A stretch of 36,539 bases of DNA from Glutamicibacter uratoxydans (lineage in GTDB: Bacteria; Actinomycetota; Actinomycetes; Actinomycetales; Micrococcaceae). Shown here piece by piece: positions 1-7,817 of this stretch (the first letter of the stretch is position 1; every line of letters starts with the position of its first letter). Where the stretch lies: positions 1 through 36,539 of the forward strand of contig NZ_BJNY01000026.1 in the NCBI RefSeq assembly GCF_006539925.1, written 5' to 3'. Below the pieces are notes generated by a model. It had not been told where the DNA came from, made no database searches, and was given only the letters and a program-made list of their open reading frames with translations. Both the position numbers and the translations under genes were made by a program.

Positions 1-440
1 GGGTTCGACCGCCACCCATAAGGACTGGAAATCGAACGGGTCGTCACTGGGTGCATCAACTGCAAACCACCGGGAAGCTCACCGATCTGGCCCACCTCAC
101 CAGCAAGCAGTGTATTGGCTTCTTCCGATCCTGCTTCGTCTGATTCCGAGGATTCGTCAGCGCCTTCGACCATGCCCAGCGGGCGTCCGTCAATGGCCAG
201 TTCCTTACCAGAACCACCGAAAACGTTGAGTGGAGCATCAGCGCTGACAAGCACCGGTTCGTTATACAGCCCAGGATCCGACAACGCGTCGATCGCGACA
301 GGAATATTGCCATTACGCGGATCTGCAGGCTGGGCAACAATCGGAATAGCAATGGCGCCGGTTAATGCGACAGCAGAGGCCGCCGAGACACCCCAAATCA
401 GAAGAGGATTTCTTCTTTTGGGCAGGCCGGGCAGGAGCAT
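1..440 (-). CDS. Secreted M23-family peptidase, N-terminal part (runs off the window)
   Basis: This is an open frame of about 146 codons with no stop before the window edge. It begins at an ATG preceded by AGGTGA eight bases upstream. Residues 8-12 are basic (KRRNP), followed by one hydrophobic segment (about 13-36), consistent with a signal peptide or membrane anchor. An acidic Ser/Glu/Asp-rich linker follows. The last visible residues, RSISSPYGWRSNP, match the opening of an M23 (LytM/peptidase_M23) domain, where SxYGWR precedes the first zinc ligand. Such enzymes cut peptidoglycan cross-bridges outside the membrane. The catalytic HxxxD and HxH motifs lie outside the window, so activity cannot be judged. 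A GTG 12 bases upstream is an alternative start with a poorer ribosome site. Confidence 0.75.
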   Translation of the reverse strand, partial: MLLPGLPKRRNPLLIWGVSAASAVALTGAIAIPIVAQPADPRNGNIPVAIDALSDPGLYNEPVLVSADAPLNVFGGSGKELAIDGRPLGMVEGADESSESDEAGSEEANTLLAGEVGQIGELPGGLQLMHPVTTRSISSPYGWRSN

Positions 441-575
441 GTCATGATTCACCTGATGACGTCGTTGCACAGCCAATATCTCCCAGATCACATTTGCATA
501 ACCAGTACCCAGCCTAAAGCGAAAATGGTAACTAATCCAGTAGCTATACTAAACTTCCGAGTAATAAATTCGCTG
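441..575. other. Intergenic region upstream of the M23 gene
   Basis: AT-rich stretch between the peptidase start and the end of the methyltransferase gene. It should hold the peptidase promoter. TAGTAT lies on the minus strand near 550, but no -35 of good quality pairs with it. No terminator hairpin is evident for the methyltransferase. Confidence 0.3.
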
Positions 576-1229
576 TTAACTTACTTTTTGCCCAAACACA
601 TGGCGGCGGACCCACGCATGCATGGCAATTCCGGCTGCTGAAGCGGCATTAATAGAACGGGTGGAACCGAATTGTTCTATGGACAATGTATCCCTCGCAG
701 CCGCATGGACTTCAGGGCTTAAACCGGGTCCTTCTTGGCCAAACACTAAAACGCAGTTGCGCGGAAGCTCGTAGGTTTCCAGCGGAACAGAGTCCGGGAA
801 GATGTCGATTCCAAGAATTGCAAGACCTTCATTATTTGCCCATTCAACAAATTCTTCGACGGTCGCATGGTGGCGGACATGCTGGTAACGATCTGTAACC
901 ATTGCCCCACGGCGGTTCCACCGGCGCCGCCCAATAATATGGACCTCTTTCGCCAAGAATGCGTTGGCAGTTCGAACAACAGTTCCGATATTCATATCGT
1001 GCTGCCAGTTTTCAATGGCGATATGGAAATCATGGCGGCGTTCGTCGAGATCGGCAATGATGGCATCCATGGTCCAATAGCGGTACTTGTCCGCTACATT
1101 CCGCCGGTCACCCTCGGCTAGGAGCTGAGGGTCGTATTTCTCGTCGGTCGGCAGTTCGCCTTCCCACGGTCCGACGCCGATGACATGCTCGGCGGACTTT
1201 TCTGCATCATTCTTTACTTCGTCACTCAC
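576..1229 (-). CDS. TrmH/SpoU-family RNA 2'-O-methyltransferase
   Basis: Likely transfers a methyl group from SAM to a ribose 2'-OH in tRNA or rRNA. The three SPOUT motifs are readable in order: NIGTVVRTANAF (motif 1), VFGQEGPGLS (motif 2) and IEQFGSTRSINAASAAGIAM (motif 3, forming the trefoil knot and SAM pocket). With the chosen GTG the protein has 217 residues, normal for this family. The open frame continues upstream to a TTG at 1262, adding LHARGTTTLRS, which does not look conserved. Neither start has a good Shine-Dalgarno sequence, so the start is uncertain. The exact substrate nucleotide cannot be told from sequence. It is transcribed divergently from the HAD gene. Confidence 0.88.
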   Translation of the reverse strand: MSDEVKNDAEKSAEHVIGVGPWEGELPTDEKYDPQLLAEGDRRNVADKYRYWTMDAIIADLDERRHDFHIAIENWQHDMNIGTVVRTANAFLAKEVHIIGRRRWNRRGAMVTDRYQHVRHHATVEEFVEWANNEGLAILGIDIFPDSVPLETYELPRNCVLVFGQEGPGLSPEVHAAARDTLSIEQFGSTRSINAASAAGIAMHAWVRRHVFGQKVS

Positions 1230-1368
1230 GCTTCTAAGGGTAGTTGTTCCCCGGGCGTGCAATGGTTCATAGCCGAGCCGAGCGATGCTGTGTACGCTTT
1301 CTCATATAGGGATACTTTCAGCGTCGATAGCCGTCCACCACCTACAGACTACGAAGGATCGACACCCC

Positions 1369-2211
1369 GTGACTCTCACCAACCGCGCTGCCCGTACCGT
1401 CCACGACATCAAATGCTGGCTCACGGACATGGATGGCGTGCTCGTCCACGAGAACCATGCCATCAAAGGCGCCGCCGAACTGCTTCAGTACTGGCGCGAG
1501 AACAACCTGCGGTTCCTGGTGCTGACCAACAACTCCATCTACACCCCGCGCGACCTGCGAGCGCGGCTGCTGGCTTCAGGACTGGATGTGCCGGAAGAAA
1601 ATATCTGGACCTCCGCCATGGCCACCGCTGAGTTCCTTGCGCGCCAGCGCCCGGGAGGCCGCACCTTCGTGATCGGCGAGGCTGGACTGACCACCGCATT
1701 GCATGATGCAGGCTTCATCATGACCGACCAGGATCCCGACTATGTGGTGCTGGGCGAAACTCGCACCTACTCCTTCGAGGCGATCACCAAGGCCATACGG
1801 CTGATCGAGGCCGGCGCGAAGTTCATTGCAACGAATCCCGACGCGACAGGTCCATCCACCGAAGGCATCATGCCCGCCACTGGCGCCATCGCCGCGTTGA
1901 TCACCCGTGCAACCAACCGAGAGCCATACGTCGTGGGAAAGCCGAACCCGATGATGTTCCGCTCTGCCTTGAACCGGATCGATGCCCATTCAGAGACCAC
2001 TGCAATGATCGGCGACCGCATGGACACCGACATCATTGCAGGAATGGAAGCGGGCTTGCTTACCGCCTTGGTCTATTCGGGCATCACCGCGCCCGCAGAC
2101 ATGGATACATTCCCCTTCCGCCCAGATCTGAAGTACCCATCGGTGGCGAGCCTGCATTCAGAGCTGGTCAAGGGAAAGCCTGAAGCGGCAGCGAAGAGCG
2201 CTTCCAAGTAG
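1369..2211 (+). CDS. HAD superfamily IIA hydrolase (NagD-like phosphatase)
   Basis: A 280-residue sugar-phosphate or nucleotide phosphatase of the HAD-IIA type. Motif I is LTDMDGVL (nucleophile and acid/base Asp), motif II is LTNNS, the motif III Lys lies in VVGKPNP, and motif IV is MIGDRMDTDI. The cap sits between motifs II and III, as in NagD. GTG at 1369 is chosen because GAAGGA lies ten bases upstream and because the motif I Asp then falls near residue 17, as usual. The open frame extends back to 1285, but that N-terminal extension has no family character. Natural substrate unknown. Confidence 0.88.
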   Translation: MTLTNRAARTVHDIKCWLTDMDGVLVHENHAIKGAAELLQYWRENNLRFLVLTNNSIYTPRDLRARLLASGLDVPEENIWTSAMATAEFLARQRPGGRTFVIGEAGLTTALHDAGFIMTDQDPDYVVLGETRTYSFEAITKAIRLIEAGAKFIATNPDATGPSTEGIMPATGAIAALITRATNREPYVVGKPNPMMFRSALNRIDAHSETTAMIGDRMDTDIIAGMEAGLLTALVYSGITAPADMDTFPFRPDLKYPSVASLHSELVKGKPEAAAKSASK

Positions 2212-2248
2212 GCATTCGGCGCATGCTTCCGTCTGCTGTCCCAACCTC

Positions 2249-2276
2249 TTGAACTGGAGGCGAATCAGCGGATACT
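2249..2276 (+). promoter_or_regulatory. Putative leaderless promoter for the 2284 gene
   Basis: TTGAAC (2249-2254), a 16-base spacer and GATACT (2271-2276) lie so that the transcript would begin at or next to the ATG at 2284, seven bases after the -10. Confidence 0.5.
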
Positions 2277-2283
2277 AGGTGTC

Positions 2284-2523
2284 ATGGGAAAGGCGCATTC
2301 CCCGCGGCGCGTATGGAAATTCGTGCTAATCGCCGTGGGACTGTATTTAGGACTGTCATTGCTCATTGCGGTGAACTACGGCCTGAACTCATGCCTCGGC
2401 GCGGACGCCGAGCTGCACTGTTCCATGAGCAATACTGTCGTATGGGGCGAGCACAAAGTCTTTGGATTCATTTTGCTCGCCTACCTGGTGCTGGTCGTCG
2501 GCCTTTGGGTCAAGCGCCGCTGA
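2284..2523 (+). CDS. Small two-helix membrane protein ahead of an ABC exporter
   Basis: A 79-residue protein I do not recognise. A basic N-terminus (GKAHSPRRVWK) is followed by a hydrophobic helix (about 12-30), a loop with two cysteines (C37 and C46), and a second helix (about 58-74) ending in KRR. The charge pattern suggests both termini are cytoplasmic and the Cys-containing loop is outside, where a disulfide is possible. It ends 29 bases before the ABC ATPase and probably shares its transcript, so it may be an accessory part of that exporter. No Shine-Dalgarno is present; a promoter placed for leaderless transcription supports the ATG. Confidence 0.65.
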   Translation: MGKAHSPRRVWKFVLIAVGLYLGLSLLIAVNYGLNSCLGADAELHCSMSNTVVWGEHKVFGFILLAYLVLVVGLWVKRR

Positions 2524-2552
2524 GAATCCTGCGGTCGTATGCTGAAGCTGTG

Positions 2553-3341
2553 ATGAAGATGTCGCCTTGTATTGAAGTTGAACGCCTGAACGTCAAGCGT
2601 GGGAAGTCGATGGTCATTCAAGACGTCGGCTTCTCGTTAATGCCTGGGCGGATCATTGGGCTGCTCGGCCCCAGCGGCAGCGGGAAGAGCACCCTGCTTC
2701 GCAGCATCGTAGGAAACCAAATCATCAGCAGCGGGCTGGTGTCAGTGCTGGGAAAGCCCGCAGGAGATCAATCTCTGCGCAGGCAGGTGGGCTACATGAC
2801 CCAGGCCGCCAGCGTCTACGACGACCTGACGGTCGCCCAGAACATTTCCTACTTCGCCCGAATCATGGGACAGCCCAAGGACGAGGTGGCCCGCGTCATC
2901 AAAGCAACCGACTTGGATGGACAGGCAAAACAGCTGGTAATGGATCTTTCCGGAGGCCAGCGGAACCGTGTCTCCCTCGCCATCGCCCTGCTCGGCTCGC
3001 CGAAGATTGTCATCCTCGATGAACCGACGGTGGGCCTGGACCCTGTTCTGCGTGCAGATTTATGGCATTTGTTTGCAGAACTGGCGGGGACCGGAATGTG
3101 CCTGGTGGTCTCCAGCCACGTCATGGACGAGGCAATGCGCTGCGATGAAATCCTGCTGCTGCGCGAGGGGAAGCTTCTGGCGCAGATCACTCCGCGGCAA
3201 TTGCTGGAACAGACCGGGGCCGCCGATCCAGAAGAAGCGTTCTTGCGGCTGATTGCGCAGGACACCTCGATGAGCAAGGTTGCGGACCATGAGCATCAGC
3301 CCGGCAGGCATCGCGCCGCGGCGAAGGGCGAACGGTCATGA
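2553..3341 (+). CDS. ABC-2 type exporter, ATP-binding subunit
   Basis: A 262-residue ATPase powering the membrane partner encoded next. Walker A is GPSGSGKST (39-47), the Q-loop Gln is in YMTQ (about 84), the signature is LSGGQ (132-136), Walker B is IVILDE (152-157), and the H-loop His is in SSHVMDE. Its single ATPase domain and order (ATPase then ABC-2 permease) match drug, antibiotic or lipid exporters of the DrrA/CcmA class. The ATG at 2553 gives a typical N-terminus; the open frame reaching back to 2313 is a shadow over the preceding gene. The stop overlaps the permease start (ATGA), indicating translational coupling. Substrate unknown. Confidence 0.9.
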   Translation: MKMSPCIEVERLNVKRGKSMVIQDVGFSLMPGRIIGLLGPSGSGKSTLLRSIVGNQIISSGLVSVLGKPAGDQSLRRQVGYMTQAASVYDDLTVAQNISYFARIMGQPKDEVARVIKATDLDGQAKQLVMDLSGGQRNRVSLAIALLGSPKIVILDEPTVGLDPVLRADLWHLFAELAGTGMCLVVSSHVMDEAMRCDEILLLREGKLLAQITPRQLLEQTGAADPEEAFLRLIAQDTSMSKVADHEHQPGRHRAAAKGERS

Positions 3342-4063
3342 ATTCGGCCTTCTGGACAGCCGGCCGCGTGCTGCTGCAGATCCGGCATGATCCCCGAACC
3401 ATCGGGCTGATGCTGGTGGTTCCCAGCATGCTCATTGGGCTGATGGCGTGGATCTATACCGATACTCCGATCTTCGCCCAAATCGGTCCGGCGATGATTG
3501 CCCTGTTCCCCTTTGTCGTGATGTTCTTGGTCACCAGCATCGCGACGCTGCGCGAGAGGCGCAGCGGAACCTTGGAGCGGCTGCTGAGCATGCCGCTGAC
3601 CAAGGGCGGATTCATACTTGGCTACGCGATGGCGTTTACGCTCATCGCCGTTGTCCAGACGAGCATTGCCGTGTCATTCGCGGTATGGGTCTGCGGGCTT
3701 CAGATCTCTGGCAGCTTATGGCTGCTGTTCATTGTCGCCGCCTTGGATGCGCTGCTCGGAACCAGCTTGGGGCTGATGGCCAGCGCCTTTGCACGCACAG
3801 AATTCCAAGTCATCCAGTTCATGCCGCTGCTGATTTTCCCGCAGTTCCTGCTGGCGGGAATCATCCTGCCCCGAGACCAGCTACCAGGCCCGCTGGAAAC
3901 CCTCGGCGACTGGCTGCCGCTGTCCCACGCCATTGACGCGTTGGTGGCAATCTCGGCTGGCACCGAGGACTCGTCCACCAGCAGCAGCCTGCTGATCATC
4001 ATTGCGTGGATCATTGCCGCGCTGGTTGTCGGCTCGCTGACGCTGCGGCGCAAAACGCCTTAA
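3338..4063 (+). CDS. ABC-2 type exporter, membrane subunit
   Basis: A 241-residue permease of the ABC-2 family with about six hydrophobic helices. The cytoplasmic motif LRERRSGTLERLLSMPLTK after helix 2 is the conserved ABC-2 coupling segment (ERxxGTLE). A conserved Pro-rich turn (LLIFPQFLLAGIILP) lies before the last helices. The start overlaps the ATPase stop by four bases. With the partner ATPase it forms the basic exporter; what it moves is not visible from sequence. Confidence 0.9.
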   Translation: MNSAFWTAGRVLLQIRHDPRTIGLMLVVPSMLIGLMAWIYTDTPIFAQIGPAMIALFPFVVMFLVTSIATLRERRSGTLERLLSMPLTKGGFILGYAMAFTLIAVVQTSIAVSFAVWVCGLQISGSLWLLFIVAALDALLGTSLGLMASAFARTEFQVIQFMPLLIFPQFLLAGIILPRDQLPGPLETLGDWLPLSHAIDALVAISAGTEDSSTSSSLLIIIAWIIAALVVGSLTLRRKTP

Positions 4064-4075
4064 CCGGGCCGCAGG

Positions 4076-4288
4076 CTACTGCTTTCCATATCGCTTGTGC
4101 GCGGCCTGCTTTGAAATTTCAAGGGCCGAGGCAATGGCCTGCCAGGAATATCCTTGGCTCCTGGCCGCACGAACCTGGGCCGATTGCTGCCGTGCCAGTT
4201 CTTTGTGCGCCTCGGTGAGCCGACGCAGCTGGGCTATGGGTCCGCCCGAATCCTGGGAGTCTACTGCGGTTCTGGGTACATTGCTCAT
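4076..4288 (-). CDS. Small helix-turn-helix regulator
   Basis: A 70-residue protein whose C-terminal half is one helix-turn-helix: a helix HKELARQQSAQVRAARSQ, then YSWQAIASALEISKQAAHKRY, the sigma-region-4-like HTH found in many small actinobacterial regulators. The N-terminus is Ser/Asp/Gly-rich and probably disordered. It faces the exporter operon with only 12 bases between stops, suggesting it belongs to that module. ATG at 4288 is chosen because a strong promoter ends seven bases before it; ATG at 4309 would lie upstream of the predicted transcription start. Two palindromes over the promoter suggest autoregulation. Confidence 0.7.
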   Translation of the reverse strand: MSNVPRTAVDSQDSGGPIAQLRRLTEAHKELARQQSAQVRAARSQGYSWQAIASALEISKQAAHKRYGKQ

Positions 4289-4291
4289 ACC

Positions 4292-4335
4292 GTCAATATT
4301 AGTTGACATTCTTGGTGCCGTCAATGAAAGTTGAC
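4292..4335 (-). promoter_or_regulatory. Leaderless promoter overlapped by two palindromic boxes
   Basis: On the minus strand TTGACG (4324-4319), exactly 17 bases and TAATAT (4301-4296) form a near-consensus promoter. The -10 ends seven bases before the ATG at 4288. Two copies of GTCAA-N6-TTGAC lie at 4292-4307 (over the -10) and 4320-4335 (over the -35), 28 bases apart centre to centre. This is the layout of a repressor-controlled, probably self-controlled, promoter. Confidence 0.7.
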
Positions 4336-4669
4336 TCCAATCGCCCCTCCTTGACAGCCCGCCAGCAAGGCGAATTACTACAAAAAATCCACGTCTAAAT
4401 AATCAAGACAGGCAGAAATTCACTTCGTTGCCCAGCTTCCAATGCCCTCCAACCGAAACACCCCTTTGGCGCCCTCGGTTCTCAACGGTGACGCCATAGT
4501 CGCAAGCACAACAGTCGACGACAACAGACCGTAAGTTTCTAATCGTCCTAATTAAATCTTTTTCTTTCCAAAGCCCTAAATACCCATTTGCTCTGATAGC
4601 ATCCAGAGCACATACGGGATCAGAACGCCATGAAAATAGTGAAAATTTGATTTCATTTTAGGGGGAATC
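4336..4669. other. AT-rich intergenic region before the HsdR-N gene
   Basis: No convincing gene is seen. The stretch is clearly more AT-rich than the flanks and marks the left border of the low-GC block. Just before the next gene an inverted repeat TGAAA-N6-TTTCA (4640-4655) lies directly upstream of the ribosome site and could be an operator, though the arms are short. Confidence 0.4.
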
Positions 4670-5788
4670 TTGAACAGCACTGAAGGTATCGAAGAGCTTT
4701 CCGCCAAGCTAAAAGCGCAGAAGGATTCAATTCAGACCGAAGAGGCGACCAAGAACGCATTCGTAATGCCGTTCATATCTAGAGTGCTCGGATATGACGT
4801 TTTTAATCCGCTTGAAGTAGTCCCGGAATTCACTGCAGATCATGGCACCAAAAAGGGCGAAAAGGTCGATTACGCAATCATGAAGGATGGGGAAGTCCAG
4901 ATCCTAATTGAATGCAAGCATGTTGGTGATCCACTCAACGTTAAACATGCCTCACAGCTTTTCAGATACTTTTCTGTGACAAATGCTCGAATCGGCATTC
5001 TAACCAATGGGCAGGTCTATCACTTCTTCACTGACCTAGATGCACCTAACATAATGGACCAGAAACCATTTCTGATCTTAGATCTACTTGAAATCGACGA
5101 GATCGTACTTCCCGAAATCGCCAAGCTCACAAAAGAAACTTTCAACTTAGATTCTGTTCTGAGCTCAGCAGAAGAACTCAAGTATGTTGGAGCGCTCAAA
5201 CGCGAAATAGGCAATGAGTTCAGGGAGCCTAGCAAGGATTTTGTTAAGTTACTTATGGTCAAGGTCACTGATCGTAGAGCCACGTCTGACAATTTGCTCC
5301 TGTTCAATGAGCTTGTCGGAAAGGCTTGCAACCAATTCCTCAAGGAGAGGGTGCACGAGCGACTCAAGACCGCGCTCGGAGAAAGTGACAACCGGTATCA
5401 AGAGGTTTCTGGCATCAATGAGACTGTTGCTCAGATTCAGGATTCGACAGAAGATGCCATAGAAGCTAAACAGGAATCAGAAAAATCAGGTGTTGAAACC
5501 ACAGAAGAAGAACTCGCGGGATACCAGATCGTAAAGGCGATTGCGTGTAGCGAAGTCAAACCCCATCGAGTAACTCATCGGGACAGCAAGTCATACTTCG
5601 GTATCTTGCTGGATGACAATAATCGCCGCACAATCGCCAGACTTCATTTCAACGCCAAGTCACAAAAATACATTGGCATCCTAGACGCTGACAAAGTCGA
5701 AACTCGGTATCCAATCGAAGAGTTGGACGAGATCTACCTTTTTGCGGACCAGATTCGTGAGACAGTTGCCCGGCTGGAAGCAAATTAG
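4670..5788 (+). CDS. Solitary protein with type I restriction HsdR N-terminal nuclease domain
   Basis: A 372-residue protein. Residues 1-150 resemble the HsdR_N domain of type I restriction endonucleases: a TEEATKNAFVMPFISRVLGYDVFN helix-and-strand, then a PD-(D/E)XK site readable as D67 (KVDYAI), E81 and K83 (LIECK), followed by QLFRYF and a GILTNG strand. The middle is charged and probably helical (about 250-280). A distinct C-terminal segment (about 285-372, ELAGYQIVKAIA to YLFADQIRE) looks folded but I cannot name it. There is no helicase/translocase domain and no neighbouring hsdM or hsdS. TTG is the start because AGGGGGAA ends just upstream. Codon use is AT-richer than neighbours, suggesting transfer. 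Possible roles are defence or an unexplained nuclease. Confidence 0.8.
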   Translation: MNSTEGIEELSAKLKAQKDSIQTEEATKNAFVMPFISRVLGYDVFNPLEVVPEFTADHGTKKGEKVDYAIMKDGEVQILIECKHVGDPLNVKHASQLFRYFSVTNARIGILTNGQVYHFFTDLDAPNIMDQKPFLILDLLEIDEIVLPEIAKLTKETFNLDSVLSSAEELKYVGALKREIGNEFREPSKDFVKLLMVKVTDRRATSDNLLLFNELVGKACNQFLKERVHERLKTALGESDNRYQEVSGINETVAQIQDSTEDAIEAKQESEKSGVETTEEELAGYQIVKAIACSEVKPHRVTHRDSKSYFGILLDDNNRRTIARLHFNAKSQKYIGILDADKVETRYPIEELDEIYLFADQIRETVARLEAN

Positions 5789-5853
5789 ATTCTAAAGGGC
5801 TGTCCAAAACGAAGCGAGTCAGATTCGATCATCGATAAACCAGCACAAGAATT

Positions 5854-5898
5854 AAGAATGGAGGGCGAGAAAGTATTTCCTTCTCGCCCTCCATTCTT
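5854..5898. terminator. Bidirectional rho-independent terminator
   Basis: A perfect 18-bp stem (5854-5871 with 5881-5898) around a nine-base loop lies between the convergent HsdR-N gene and pyrE. Confidence 0.85.
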
Positions 5899-5917
5899 AT
5901 GAACCACTTAATTCGTT

Positions 5918-6475
5918 TTACAGGCCCAGCTCGTCCTTGCCGTAGGCGAACAGGTAAGGAACGCCGGCCTCGGCCTCGATACGCTCCTTGGCGCCGGTGT
6001 CGCGGTCGACGATCACGGCAACAGCAACAACATTGCCGCCTGCCTTGCGCACGCCCTCGACTGCGGTCAGCGCCGAGCCGCCGGTGGTGGAGGTGTCTTC
6101 CAGCACGATGACATTGCGGCCTTCGACACTTGGGCCCTCGACCTGGCGGCCCATGCCGTAGGACTTCTGTGCCTTGCGGACAACAAACGCGTCGATCGCG
6201 CGGTTGTTGGCGCGTGCGGTGTGCATGATGGCGGTGCCCACCGGGTCTGCGCCCATGGTCAGGCCGCCGACGTTGGTGAATTCAAGCTTCGCTTCGTCCA
6301 GCAGGTCAAGCATGACCTCGCCGACCAAGCCCGAAGCTTCCTGCTGCAGGGTCACTCGACGCAGGTCGATGTAGTAGTCGGCTTCCTTGCCGGAAGACAG
6401 GATGACCTTGCCACGGACAATGGCAAGTTCCTGGATCAGTTCTTTAAGTCGCGCGCGGGCGCCGGTTTCGCTCAT
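5918..6475 (-). CDS. pyrE: Orotate phosphoribosyltransferase
   Basis: Joins orotate to PRPP to make orotidine 5'-phosphate in pyrimidine synthesis. The protein has 185 residues, normal for actinobacterial PyrE. The PRPP-binding loop is NVIVLEDTSTTGGSA (VIVxED..TTGGS), and an upstream VGGLTMGADPVGTAI segment and the YYIDLR strand match the family. The open frame runs on to 6601, but ATG at 6475 gives the natural N-terminus MSETGARARLKELI. There is no ribosome site; TAGAAT ends seven bases before the ATG, so the transcript should be leaderless. No other pyr gene is near, as often seen for pyrE in actinobacteria. Confidence 0.95.
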   Translation of the reverse strand: MSETGARARLKELIQELAIVRGKVILSSGKEADYYIDLRRVTLQQEASGLVGEVMLDLLDEAKLEFTNVGGLTMGADPVGTAIMHTARANNRAIDAFVVRKAQKSYGMGRQVEGPSVEGRNVIVLEDTSTTGGSALTAVEGVRKAGGNVVAVAVIVDRDTGAKERIEAEAGVPYLFAYGKDELGL

Positions 6476-6514
6476 ACCCTCGATTCTAGTCGGCATCATG
6501 GCTAGGCTGTTCCC
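6476..6514. promoter_or_regulatory. Divergent overlapping leaderless promoters
   Basis: Within 39 bases, the minus strand carries TAGAAT (6488-6483) seven bases before the pyrE ATG, and the plus strand carries TAGGCT (6503-6508) six bases before the ATG at 6515. The upstream elements of each promoter must overlap the -10 of the other. Confidence 0.6.
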
Positions 6515-6952
6515 ATGAACGCTACACGCCCCCTGGGTTACTGGTTGAAATTGGTGGATTCGCTGATTGACGAGCAGTTTGCAGCGACCTTGGAAGAACA
6601 CGGTGTGACGCGGCGCCAGTGGCAGGTGCTCAATCTTTTGGAGCAGCAGCCTGCTACCGAGGCGGAGCTGATCGCCGGGCTGTCCCCCTTCTTTGCGTCG
6701 CCCGACGAGCCCGATTCAGTCGCCGAGCACCTGAACGAATTGGTGGAGTCCGGCTGGATCACCCACGCCGATGGCGAGTATTCCATCACCGACCGCGGAC
6801 ACACCTCGCTGATGAAGCTCAGCGAGTTAGTCGAACGCATCCGCACGCAGTCCGGTGCAGACCTCGACGGCTCGGAATACGATGCAGTCGTGGCGGCTTT
6901 GGAAAAGATCGCGCGGAACTTGGGCTGGGATCCAGACACCAGCAAGGACTAA
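6515..6952 (+). CDS. MarR-like winged-helix regulator
   Basis: A 145-residue protein with MarR architecture: helix [39 protein letters not shown], then a winged-helix region and wing ([33 protein letters not shown]). It may sense a small molecule and repress nearby genes. It is divergent from pyrE and 40 bases upstream of nadE, so either could be a target, but no palindrome was found. The ATG lacks a ribosome site and follows TAGGCT by six bases. Confidence 0.75.
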   Translation: MNATRPLGYWLKLVDSLIDEQFAATLEEHGVTRRQWQVLNLLEQQPATEAELIAGLSPFFASPDEPDSVAEHLNELVESGWITHADGEYSITDRGHTSLMKLSELVERIRTQSGADLDGSEYDAVVAALEKIARNLGWDPDTSKD

Positions 6953-6979
6953 CTCCCTGCGCAGCGGCCGCGGCCTGTC

Positions 6980-6992
6980 TAGGATTAGATAC
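6980..6992 (+). promoter_or_regulatory. -10 element of a leaderless nadE transcript
   Basis: TAGGAT (6980-6985) followed by seven bases and then ATG at 6993. No Shine-Dalgarno is present. Confidence 0.5.
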
Positions 6993-7817
6993 ATGCGAGA
7001 ACTGCAAGCAGCGATCATTGAAGAACTTGGCGTCAAGCCGGCCATCGACCCGGCGGATGAGATCCGCACCCGCGTGGATTTCCTGAAGGACTACCTGGCC
7101 GCCACCGGCGCCAAGGGCTTCGTCCTTGGCATCTCCGGCGGCATCGACTCCACCCTGGCGGGCCGCTTGGCCCAGCTCGCGGTGCAGGAGGTCCGGAAGG
7201 ACGGCGGCGAGGCGAGCTTCATTGCCGTGCGACTGCCCCATGGCGTCCAGCACGACGCGGCCGACGCGCAGGCGGCGATGGAGTTCGTTGCGGCTGACAC
7301 CGAGTACGAGGTGAACATCGCCAAGCCAGTGGCCGGCCTCGACGAAGCGCTGGCCGATGCAGGCCATGTGCCGATGAGTGATTTCACCCGCGGCAATGCC
7401 AAGGCGCGGATGCGCATGGTCGTGCAGTACGCCATCGCCGGAGACAAGCGCATGCTGGTGATCGGCACAGACCACGCCGCCGAATCCGTGACCGGCTTCT
7501 TCACCAAGTTCGGCGACGGCGGGGCGGATCTGCTGCCGCTGGCCGGGCTGAACAAGCGTCAGAACCAGGCGCTGCTGCGCGAGTTGGATGCTCCGGAGCT
7601 GCTGTGGGCCAAGGAGCCCACCGCGGACCTGTTGGACGGCCAGCCGCTGCGCACGGACGAGGATGAACTGGGCCTGAGCTACGGGCAGATCGACGACTAC
7701 CTTGAAGGGCGGGACATCGACCCGGCCGCCGCAGAATCGATCGAGCGACGCTTCATTGCCTCGCGCCACAAGCGCGCAGTCCCCGCCACCTACATGGACA
7801 AGTGGTGGCGCAGCTAG
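6993..7817 (+). CDS. nadE: NH3-dependent NAD+ synthetase
   Basis: Converts deamido-NAD+ to NAD+ using ATP and ammonia. The 274-residue length fits the short ammonia-dependent NadE type, which lacks the glutaminase domain. The ATP-pyrophosphatase loop is [10 protein letters not shown]; other family segments are [47 protein letters not shown] and the C-terminal [15 protein letters not shown] at 6993 starts the typical [16 protein letters not shown]; the longer open frame from 6855 overlaps the preceding gene and is not used. The stop TAG overlaps a GTG start of the next gene. Confidence 0.95.
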   Translation: MRELQAAIIEELGVKPAIDPADEIRTRVDFLKDYLAATGAKGFVLGISGGIDSTLAGRLAQLAVQEVRKDGGEASFIAVRLPHGVQHDAADAQAAMEFVAADTEYEVNIAKPVAGLDEALADAGHVPMSDFTRGNAKARMRMVVQYAIAGDKRMLVIGTDHAAESVTGFFTKFGDGGADLLPLAGLNKRQNQALLRELDAPELLWAKEPTADLLDGQPLRTDEDELGLSYGQIDDYLEGRDIDPAAAESIERRFIASRHKRAVPATYMDKWWRS

